A DNA stretch of 59,764 nucleotides from Lingula anatina (taxonomy: Eukaryota > Brachiopoda > Lingulata > Lingulida > Lingulidae): contig NW_019774180.1 of assembly GCF_001039355.2 (NCBI RefSeq), forward strand, positions 1,292,373 through 1,352,136, in the 5' to 3' direction. The number at the start of each line of letters is the position of its first letter. Position 1 is the stretch's first letter. The notes under the pieces are model-generated. The model did no database searches. It was not told the DNA's origin and saw only the letters and a program-made list of their open reading frames with translations. Shown here piece by piece: positions 42,301 through 54,300 of this stretch. The position numbers and the translations under genes were made by a program.

Positions 42301-45300
42301 TTTGTTTACAGACATTGGACTCCTGAAAACAATCTTCATGTAAAGATTTACTCAATAGATCTTGTTTTATTTCCACTTCCTATGCTAGCAGTAGAGCAGT
42401 GTGGTATGGATTGATGTCAGAGCCATGCAAACTAAGACTGTTTTAGACTAACTCAAGGCAGTTGACAGACAGATTGTACCCATATTCTAGTCTATGCTCA
42501 CGATACAAAAGCAAATTTTCATCCAATGCTAAAGAAAATATACTTTGGCTTAAGGGTATCTTAAGCCTTTATTATCATCTAGATACTAAAAATGAGGTTT
42601 AGTAATTCATCTATTTTTGTGCCGATTTAAAACAATAAAAATGCCCTCGAAAATATAAAATATCGGCGTTCATATTTCTCGTTGCAATGTACAAGCACAG
42701 GGTGTTACTTCATCCCTTAACAAAATTTTATGAAAATTGGCATAATTGACCGTGAGTGTATGGGCTACAATCCTGTGCTGTAATGTAGTTATGTGCTCCT
42801 AACTACAGATTTTCATTTAAAAAAGGCATTATTTTGCTTTTCAGTGATATAATCTGAACTAAACCTTTTAAGAATAATCGCTGGCAGGGTTCTGGAATAC
42901 TAAATGGTGTCATTAAATTGGCATTAAAACAACATTGGTGGGTGCTCAGGTAAAGGAGAAATTTGAAAAACTGATTTTTCAATTTTTACCCCAAAATTGC
43001 AGTAATGATGTTGCCCCTAAGACGACATGTTGATTAATTCAGTCACTGACCACTAAAGATTTATCTGTTATCCAAAAGAATGTGTTACGCAGTAAGTTTT
43101 TGACAAAGACTAACAATATCCTAAAGAGAATATGGAATATTTAGTCATATCTGGTCATTTAAACATTTAAGGAGAAAAAAAGTTAATTGGCAAAAGCAAA
43201 TACTTCAAAAGCACTAGCTTAGTTCTATGTACCTCACCTAAGATATTTGCACACTAATTGGGTCTCTTGAATGCTAACACAGGTTCCACAGTATGACCAA
43301 GATATCTAATTGTATTCAAGCTGTCTACTATGTATACTTCACAGAGTTTGTCTTAAAGCAGCTTAGGGTAGCCCATTTCATTCCAGGGCCTAATTAGTAT
43401 ACAATATCTCATTTGCAAAGAACATACTTCAAGAGTGGATTATTGGAAGAAATCCCTCTGACTTTGCATAGTTCCAATTCCAAGTCAACTGATTATACAA
43501 TTTAACTTAACTACACTTAATTCAATAGCATTCGATTGAATAGACAGTTGGAAATAATGTGCAGATGAAGTCAGCAATGTATCACTAAATACATATACCA
43601 GGATTGGGTTGAGAAATGTAAAGCCGACATTGTAAGGGCACAGTCCATGGATAAAGTGATGAAAATATTCCAAAAAAAGTATTTTCCATTAATTATTTGC
43701 ATACTTTATCTTTAAGTTCCTAAATTGAGCAAGATTGCAATTTAAACAATTGCTCATTAATTATATCCAACCTACACAAAAGATGACCTCAATACATACT
43801 GACTTTAAATAATTAATAAGTATTTGTTTCCTGAAAACAAATATTGTAAGCAGGTGTGGTAGAACAAATGAGTTGTCCTGAAGTTTAAGGTTGCTACTCA
43901 CTCATGCATTTTTAATTACCCGTATTGGCAAGTTCTGCTTGATGTGGTAGGACAATTTGTCATGCATTATTAGCTGAAAACTCAATTGCCTGGCCACTGG
44001 CAAGCTTTCAATTAGTAACTTGTTGCCTGTTATTTTTTCTACAGAATAAAAAATGATCAAAAGCCACACAGTAACACAACCCAAAAACTTCAGGTGCTAC
44101 TATTTTCACAAAAATCCACAGGTGTGTTCTGACTGACAAATAGAATTACATCAGTTTAGGTCTAAATAATGATATCAGACATCTAAATTTCAGGATAATT
44201 ATTTATTTTTATTATTATTTATTTATTTATTTTTTTTTACTTTTTTTTTTTTAATGTCAAAACTACGGTGTGGTCTAATTTAGAATGCAAAAACAACAGT
44301 TTTCTGATGTTTCCTGGGGTCAACAGTCAATTTCTCCTACTTAATTACAAAACACATACCAAATATATTTTTTCTACAAGAAAAAAAATAATATGTGCGA
44401 AGAAAAAAATCTCATTTCCTCAAAATTAGGCTTGGTCCCACTCATTAACCAACTCATCAAAATCCAGCCTTTAGACTATCTTTTGGTTTTAAGTTTTTAG
44501 ACACAGCCAGCCCAAGCTCCTGTGTGCTCTCCAGTGTGTATTAGACCCCATTCCCATAGATTTTAGATCGATCTATCCCTGTGGGGAGTCTCACTAGATT
44601 ACTGTCAGCTTAGCTGGCTTAACCATCTGTCCCGCCTACTATAAGCTGTAAGGGGGTAATTAACTATGGTGCGCGCTCAACTGACTGCAATTTAGCGTGA
44701 ACCCCCAGGGAGTTTGGTCGATCTAAATCTAAATCTCTGGATCAATCTAAATCTCTGGGAATGCACCCTTAGACTACAACAAGCATAGACAGCATGCTAC
44801 CCTTACTGAACAATATAAACAACTGATTGTTCCACTGTTTAAAGAGTACATCAGGTTTAAAGAAATATTGGTGCTTAGCACACACACCTCTGCATGCAAG
44901 CTGGCAATCAGCTGATGAACTTCATTTGCAATATTTTCTGGGTGACAGCTGATGGCTGCCACTGTGTTTCCACAGCATTCAGAGTATATTCTGAGATAAA
45001 AGAAAAATTTGAAACGATTTGTTAACAATAGTAAATCCATTGCATTGCATTGGACTGCAAGGCACTTTACCATTTAGGTACAATCTATGGTTATGGAAGC
45101 TCCCATTTGGTGCAGACAGCTTAAAATACAATAATGGGTTTAATCATTCTGTCATCTGGTGGTTCAGAATTCATTTACGTAGGAACATTCTGAATGTCGG
45201 GGTCTATTTGAAACTTACCACTATAGCCAGCACATCTATGCTGTTTCCAATATCTTAGTGTATATTCTGGGTGGAATTTATTACCCACAGAGTTCTGAAC

Positions 45301-48300
45301 CTCTGACTGTCTACAAATACACTTGATATTGACAGATAAACTGAATATTTCATAAAACAAAGTGAATTTGCTCAATACTGTCATAATACCCCCTGATATT
45401 TTTTTCTTATCTATCCGACTTGATCGCTCCAAGTTTCAGGGGTAGCTAGAAACTCTAACAACTATTATCAACATGCCTTTGCCTTTTGCAATAATGTAAT
45501 GGGACACTATCAAAATCAGCAGAGGCACTGAGAGTTGTAAGTTAGTTTCCAATAATCTCTGGTACACAGGGTGGACTTGCCTGGCAAAAAAAAAGTACAG
45601 ACCAACATAAAAAATAGAACACAGATTTCATAAAGCAATTTTGATTGTTCCTCCACATTTGTCAACACCCAAATGCATTTATTTCCTGTGCTATCTAATA
45701 AAACTTCATTAGACAGTATTTGCCATTTATGAAGATGCCAACAGATTTAATGTTCATACCAACACATTATTCAAGAGTGCTTGGCCACTTTCAGCCCAGT
45801 TTTCACAAAAATAACTGTTCTGGGACTAATTCAGGAAGAAGATTGCTCTAGAGCACATAAGCCCCATTCACACCTACATGGTTAATCGAGATTAAGGGAA
45901 TCACGATTCTAACGCGCTTAGCTAAATTCACTTTTTTGCGTTCGCACATGTAGAAACGAAATCGCGATTTACCTTGCTAGATCTGGTAATTGCAACTGCG
46001 CTCGCTAGGGGAGTCACGGTATATCCTGTTGATCATGCGCAGTAGCTGCCTTCAAGACCATGCTTTCAGTGTGTACGGTGTTCTTTTCTGTTTAATACTC
46101 TCATCGGGCCAAATATTTAGTTATGCTGCCACTGAGTTTTCAGACTATGCGTCCTCTTGACCATTTTGCTGACTGCAAAGAAACTTGAAATTGCGTGGAC
46201 GGTTTGTTTTCTTTCACTTTCCAGTCGGCGAATAGCTGTAAAGCTAATATTTCGTTTCAATATATACCCGACATGAAATAAAATTTCTTGTATTGTATTG
46301 TACTTTCGATAGAAACTGTGCACGCGCCTAAAGTCCTCAACTTCCGGTGTTAACATCGATCCCGTTCTCACTAGAAATTTTATATCGCGATTTAAGTTTA
46401 CATCGATAGAATCCACCTCTCGAGTAGGATTAATTTGAATCGCCATTTGGCGTCTCTACTGCGTTCACACTAGAAGCTTTACATCGATAGAAGCGGGATT
46501 TGGCACTAATCGCGATTGAAAGTGTCTCGTGTGAATGGGGTTATAGTGAACATGTAACCTCTGAGGCAAGCAGTTAGCACAGTGAGCAGGTGGAGCTAGG
46601 GGTAAATGAGGGATAACATAACAGCCCAGAACTAACCCACTGTATTCAAACTGGACAAACACATTATCAGGAGTAAAACTAAGAACCATTTTTGTTAAAA
46701 CACTAGATGCGACCCTCTGATTCTACCACCCATTGTAAACTGCGAGTTCATCTGAAACGGGTAAAATATGGCAGCATCTTCAGTTTCACTGAAAATGATG
46801 ACTATGATGAAAATGTGATGTCATCCAGAAGCATACTTTCAGTTATAATATTCCACAATTCCATTAACGGCATTTATTACTTAAACCCATTTGTTTTTTA
46901 TGCCTTACAGTGAAAATACACTTGAGAACAAAATGAAATTCATTTTCACAACGTGTAGGACGGGCACTAAAGTGCTTTCAGTGTAATCAACTTAATTGTC
47001 TGTCATGCCCCCTCGAGTGAGAAGCCCTGCAGGGCAAGATCGATCCAGCTAAAATGATGGGTTTATGGGAACGCAGTCTTACTAAAAGTGATAGGCAGTT
47101 ATAATATGTTGCACTTCAAATTCCATTTCAACCTATTTCATGAATTTATTTAATGCTCCATCACCATTTTCAGGTGCATTTCTATAAGTTTCATGGGTCA
47201 ATACTTCATAAATTCCAAGCAGAAAGTAAAACACATAGTGATCCCTACCTTTTATGCTTCCTTCCATCATGTTTAAACAGTGCTGACAGTAAGATCAGTT
47301 TTGTTCCCTGCCCTGAGACTGAATATAGCAAGCTATCAATCTTTATTCAGTCAATACACCTGATAAGCATGGTCAAATTCTATCAGACAGCAAATAAATA
47401 ATCTTCAATAAATGCTCTAAGGCAACCCTTCCAGTCATGTAATTTGATGATTTATTAGTTAGATTTTCGATGCATTAGTCAGGATTGTCACTTCTTTCTT
47501 AATGTCTTTGACACAAATGACATAAAATTCACACTACCAGTAGTAAGAGTGCATTCAAAAAATAACCACTGCCTGCTCTTCGTATTTGCATTTGAATCTA
47601 TTGCCTGACTTCCAATCTGTGCTAATCTAATTCTCAAAATAATGCATCATTATTACATAGTTATTAATCAAAGAGACTCCAAAAATTATTTCCAAATGGC
47701 AAGCTTCAGGTGTAAAAAATAAATACAATGCTAAATACAAGTCCAATATCTGTGAAACATAAACATGTCCACTTTCAATTGTGTGTTCTTTATCTTTTAT
47801 GGCAATGTTTTCATTTGCCTTTTATGGCTATGAACAAAACGCATAACCAACCAGTTCAGAAAAGTAAATCTATTTATGTTACACATGCAGATGCACAAGC
47901 ACCTAGTTCCTTGTTTTTCCACATGCTTGAATTATTAAACATGCTATATATGCACTGCCTATCTGCTTCTATTGTGTAACTATCATCTGCTCCTTTCATG
48001 TTTATCTCATCCCCTTTGTTTTCTGGAATGTTATTTAACCCATTATCAAACCCCCTAACCAAAAGGCGAGGCATCCATTTCATAGCAGTTACATCACTGG
48101 TATCCTGGAAAAGCATCATTGATATGATAACAGTTGCGTTGGGTGACATTTGCCAAGGCTCTAATCTATGGATTAATAACAGAAATGCCGCGGCATAACA
48201 CCAAACTAAATATGTCAGTTTCTCGGTGGCAAGGTTCTAGAGGGTGGATAAGTGCAATATTTTGATTGGATCTTGCAGAAAAATCTTTACGAAAATAAAT

Positions 48301-51300
48301 GGACATTGTGGCCACCATTGGTGAATAGGTATAGTATGTGTAATAAGCTTGTGATCTGAAAGATATCTAGGAAAGCATTATTGCATTTCATGTCACTGTT
48401 GCCAATATGGAGAAATTTCCAAAGCTGTATTGCTCTGTTGTGACAACTTCATCAGATTGCAAATTTTCTATAGATTTCTTCGGAATATGTGACGATTCAA
48501 TTTTTCCCCGTTTTCACAAAAGATTCTAGACAACTTAATAATTTAGATTCAAACCCAATTTCCTTTTCCCAAAATGATCTTTTATAACACATCTGTGCTA
48601 TATCATACAAATCCTTTGAAGAAAAAAGGTTTATGCCTTAAATGATTCACAGATTGGCAACCTTTCAATACTATTTTTTTAGAAAGGAAGAAGGCTTCAT
48701 ATCTACTTGTATAAGACCTCAGTCATTAAGGTGTTAATTAAAAGATTTGATTTATTGTTAAGTGAAACCACTTGCTCTACAAAATTGAAAGATAAAACAA
48801 TGACACATCAGAATGAGAGAGATGGAAATGATGTTTCAAAGCTGGTTTTAATATTGAGCTCCTGGGCTGCCACACAATGGCCAACAGCTTATCTACCAGT
48901 TGGCAGCTTTTATTACCCCTGCTTCAATTCCAAGAAAAAAGTGCGTATACTTTTACACCAGCAAATTTTTGCACACAAATTGCTTTTAACCTGGTCTCTC
49001 TGTAGAAAAAAAAGCTCCACCTCCGTACATTCTTCAGTCAGGGAAAGATTTAACATAAGAGGCAAAATTTTCTTTCCTTGTGTTTAGTCTATCTTCACCA
49101 ATCTAATTCCACTGAAATGAAAGGCTTATTAATATTTTACCCACAATTGAGGTAATTTGGAAAATCTATAATTGAGAGCTAATACATTTCTCCATGACAA
49201 AAATAGAAGAATTGTTCTTTCATCTCTGAAGACTGTATTGCCATTGGAAATAGATAAGCTTTTTTGCAGTCGAAACAAGAAATAATAATTATTTGCTTTA
49301 TCCAGGGGTCTCAGTTATACATGAAGGACTGACATACTTTATTTGCATCCACTGACCATGTGACTTAAGTGTATTTCTGCCCTCTGACGACCCTTCGTTC
49401 CTTTTATGACAAAATGAAACTTTCACAATAATCTACCATGTAAATAGCATATATCATTAAAAAGACCGCTTGAAATTTTCAAATCTCTTATGTAACAGCT
49501 TTCAGTTAATGCTGTTAATATTCAGCACTGAGGCATTCTCAGAGGTTTGTGTTCATTGAAGTTGCCAAGAGCAAACCACCATCAAATTATTCTCATAGTT
49601 AAAGACCAGATTTGTAAGAAATGCCCCCACAATGAAATCCAATACACTGATCAAACTGGTTTCCAACAATGGGTGTAAATTCAATCAAGAAGGAATTAGC
49701 AGACTAATAAAAAGAAGATTAACTGTGCAAACAGGTAAAGGACTTTTGAACAAATAAATCTGACCTTAAACATTCAAACTTGTATGGTGTTAAAACTAAA
49801 TCCTCTCAAATATCTTTGGGCAACGATTATATATGGCCTACATCATTTCTTAACTGCCAATTGTAAACAAATGTACATGAAAAACATCCATGCTTGTACA
49901 GAAAATAGCTTTTGTTGACAAGAACCTTTGACACTAATATATATCATTTTTACTGGTTAGGCAATTAATGAGTGTTTTGATGTGAACTTACAAAAAATTT
50001 AAAAATCATTAAACAGAAATTCAAATTTTGTATCAAGTGATTGCACAAGATTTGTCCCTTCTTCCTCCACTCTGCAAGTCACTGACCTATCTGGCTATAA
50101 CTTTTTGATTCACTTTTGATAATTTTTTCATAAAAAATAATAAACTGTCTTAGTGAATGATCAAGGTACAGCTGTGTAAAGGTGGTCACACAGTAAGCTA
50201 TCTGTGAGAATTTGAAGCACACATAAGAACTCATAACTGAAAGCCCATTCCACCTACAGGGTCCAGATGCCTGTCACCACAATTACCAAGGTAAATTTGA
50301 AAGGTATTATGTCACATTTTAGTACATGTGCCTGACAAGTACATGTAGCTTATACAAGCATGCATCTCCTACAGTGAACTTATATGCCGACTTCAAAGAG
50401 CAGGATCCAGGATTTTTAAATCTTGCTATCTTGCCTAGAGCAACACTGAATTTTGCTAAATACACCTGCATTTACCTGTATTCTACATGTTTTGGTGCAT
50501 ACTTGAATTGATACTCACTCATTTTAATCCACTGGCTCAACCAAGCCGGGGCCCAGTTTAAAAGCAGTGTCACCAACTCGTGCCAAGGCATGAATTTGTA
50601 TACATAAAAAGATTCAACAATTCACAGGATGAAAGAAGTATATGTATGCTGATATTGCATGGCATTTGAGTGATTATCCAACGAGGCCTGTGTGCTGTCG
50701 CCACATTTGTTGCAAGGTTACTGCTGCAGGTTCATCATTCACTTTGTTGGTGACAATTTACCGCCCATTATTATCTGACAAATCAATAACTCAGCTAGCA
50801 CTCCATAATCACACGTATGTCCTTTTTCTTCAACATTGAATGTTTGAACTGACTGCTTCACGGCTCAGCTTATTTATACATGCTGGCAGGCGCTCACTCT
50901 CAGTTACACTGTTGGTATTGTATTTGCCATCAACTGCTGGGGACCTAATATGTGGGCAGTCCTGCACACTAGCGCCATCTTGTTGCAGTGCTATTTACCA
51001 TAGTTCCTCTGGTGTTTTGTTTTTTAGTTTTTTTCGAGAAAAATTAATAGTCACTAATAATCAATTAACTTTCACTAAGCACAAACTGGTAGATGTCTAC
51101 AGAAAATTTATATGGAGAACCAAACCATTTCATAAACAACATGTTTATACCACTTCAATAAATAGAAGTTTACACATGACCAAGACTTATATATCGGAAT
51201 GTATAATACAGTATGATATTTCAGCTCTGAGCACAAGAAGTGACATTATTTTCAGATGTATGTTAGCCCTATATAAACACAATCATAAATTCATATGAAC

Positions 51301-54300
51301 ATAAAACCATGCAAAAGGGACGATTTTTTAAAAACATATTTCAATGAGAAATTGTTTAAGCATTCACAAAAGTAAGGCAATCCCTCAAATTGGTGCATTT
51401 TGTTCCAAATGTAAAAACAAAACATTTTCTGTAAACCTTTGCCACAACAGAGTAACCATTACTGTACAACTTGCAATGGTGTTAAACAGGAGAATCTCCC
51501 TATCCAATAGCAATCTGGATTTAAATTTTTTTAAAACTTAATAATATAAAAATTACGTAAAGTGCTAATTCCATTATATATTTTTTCACAAATTGCTCAT
51601 CATCTGGTACTGAAACTATCCATAATCCTTATCCTTAATGAAATAAGATTTCCTTTAAAAAAATCTAGTGCAGATACACTGTATGTATTATTTCTACAGT
51701 GCATGTATGCTTATACAACAGGGATTGTCCTGGGTCAAAATCTGGTTGGGCCATTTTGGCCAACTCGGTCAAAAAAAGTGGGCCATTTTTTAAAAATGTG
51801 TGCCGTAAATTATTGAGAGAAAATTCATTATATTTCCATATTTTTATATGATTAAAAACAATGAAAAAAGGCTTGATGCTACTACTCTGAAGTCCTAAGT
51901 AATTGTAGTGTATGGAGAAATCTTCCAAAATTAACAATTGTACTGTTCGAAAAATTGTACTTAATGGAAAAAAATCTTTCAGAATTAATAATTGCACTAT
52001 GCCGAATAATTGCACTGCATGAAAAAGGTTGACAATTCCTATTAATTTTTGTAAAAAAAAAAAAGCCATTGCTCTCATTCAGCAGACCCGTAGCCAGCAA
52101 TTTCTGAAAAAGTGGACTTTTATTTTCATAAAAAAAAGTCATGTACTTAGATGAAAATTTACCCAGAGTGGACCTTTTCTCTGCAAGTTTCAACTGGCCC
52201 CAGATAGTTTCCACTTGCACAGCCCCCCCCCCCCCTCCAAAAAAAAGTGCATATTTTTTCAATGTCTAAGCTAGTTCGTTTAGATGAGTATAATGGGCAG
52301 TTTTTCATCCTGACTGTGCTATTTCGGATTTTCCGCATTGAAAACGATGTTGCCCCTCATTTTGACATGCAGCACCGCTAAAGGTGCAATATTACATAAA
52401 ATATCCGTTAAAGTTAGTTAAGAGCACCCATTAAAAAAGCTAATGAATATTTCTCCTTTTCACTTATCGATTACTCAACATGCGGTCCGACGGAAGCCAT
52501 ATTTGTTTACCTAGCACTTGTAGTTAGGTGTTCTCAGAGGTCTGTGCGCGGCAGATCGTAAGCAGTTTGAGCGGCCTGTTTTCAGTGTCTTGAGCAGTAC
52601 GTTTTTCATTGAGCCGTAATTGTATCAGTTTCGATAAATTTTTTGTGAAACGGGTCACATGTCAGCCCTCACAGCATCGCTACGCGCACTTGGAGCGACA
52701 TCATAATGTTTGTAAATCTTTATTACAAAAAATAGTGTTTGCTATTTGTACGCGCCAGTATGGCGCAGGTTAAAATTTTACTTGCGACTTTCAGAAAAGG
52801 GTCGCGCATTTGGCGCAATCGCACGGCCCAGGATTATCCCTGATACAATGGGCACTAGTTCACAAGCGGGTATAAACAACATTGACAATGAGTGATAATT
52901 TAACAATCACTAAATGGTAAACATGTGAAACAGGCCCGTAGCCAGGTGGGGTTCGGGGGGTTCGAAAGAACCACCCCTGTTGTCAGGAAAAGGTCCATTT
53001 TGGGTAAAATTTTATCTAGGTACACATAAGTTTCATTGTAAAAGGACCACTTTTTCAGAAAAAGAACCCCCCTTTTGAATTTGCTGGCTACTGGCCTGTG
53101 AATGTTATTATTGTGTGTGTGTGTGTGTGTGTGGAAATGGGTACATATATGTGGAAATAGGGGCAACAGTCCTTTCATTAAACTCTTACAGTGCAAACAT
53201 CCTGGCAGGAAGACCAACTTGGCAGTTATCACATTTCAATTAGTGAATTCATGTTTTACGTAATTAAATAGTTCATTTTGATGCAAATGACAACATACCT
53301 TTACGTTTCCTCTCTCGCTGCAGTTTTCTCTTGTGACGTTGTTTGGGGGACATTGCTCTTTTCCTGAAAAAGAAAGTATCAAAAATTAATTTGGTTCAAC
53401 TCTCTCTCTCTACCCAAAGAACAGTTTGTGGGAGATACAGGTAAAGGTAATCACTTTATGTCTCAGAAAGTGACAGTCTTAAAGTTTCAAATACTTCAGC
53501 AAATTTACACATTCTTCATCAGATCAGATAAAATACAATAAAATAGAAAGGTCAGGGGGTTCATGCCAAACAATTATAAGGTATATCATCATTGAAGGGG
53601 GACAGTGGCGGATTTAGAGAGGGGAGTCACATATATCAAACCAATATTCCCCTCTTGAAATTAGAATTTCGACTAGCTAAATCATAGATCTAACTGTATC
53701 AAAGGCCACTGTTTGCTCTCCAAAACGCCAATAATTTTTCGGGGCCCTTGAGTGGCCCCGAACTCCACAATAAGGGGGCGATGGTCAGCTTTGAATCCGA
53801 GGCCTGTCATTCCAGACCGCCCCTTCAAATAATCCTGGATCTGCCCCTGGGGGGATATGTGTACACAGCACTGTGAAGTAAGTGATATATTGTTTTTGAG
53901 ATAATATCTGATAAGCGCCTAAAATAATGTGTCATTTTAAAAAATATTTATTAAGATAACATGTTTACAGTACTTTTTTCCTCCTATTTGATGTGTTAAG
54001 ATTACACTTGGCTGTCTTCAGAAATGGTTTTGATTCAGCACATGTTGAGCATGTGTACATAGAGATTTGAATAACAGTCCCATTTTGCTTCACAATGCTG
54101 TAATCATTCTTTAAATTATGTTGATAAAGCTGACATGATTGAGGGTGGTGTTCTGAATTTGCTATCATTACAAACATGTGTTCTAAATAACATGTAAATC
54201 TATATCTAAAATATCACAATTTGGCTGCATAGAGTAGGCTCATCTTTGAGAGATTAAACCCTGCTTTGTTAATTTTTATTCCTCATCAAACTAAGGAAAT

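Larger units (their letters stand above)
36212..44540. other. Long intron, mostly featureless
   Basis: No supported exon. It includes a poly-C run at about 37301-37313 and two inverted-repeat elements (38214-38452 and 40645-40920). The ORFs here are short and uninformative. Confidence 0.75.

Noticed and set aside
48707-49087. 126-codon plus-strand ORF
   Set aside because: No recognisable motif and no promoter or splice context; length is within chance for this much AT-rich sequence.
50642-51298. 65- and 152-codon plus-strand ORFs
   Set aside because: No domain, no splice context and ordinary intron composition for much of the length; the better signal here is the minus-strand TATA/initiator pair.
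52955-52975. tRNA T-arm-like GGTTCGAA word
   Set aside because: It lies in a MITE and no acceptor stem, D-arm or anticodon arm can be drawn around it.
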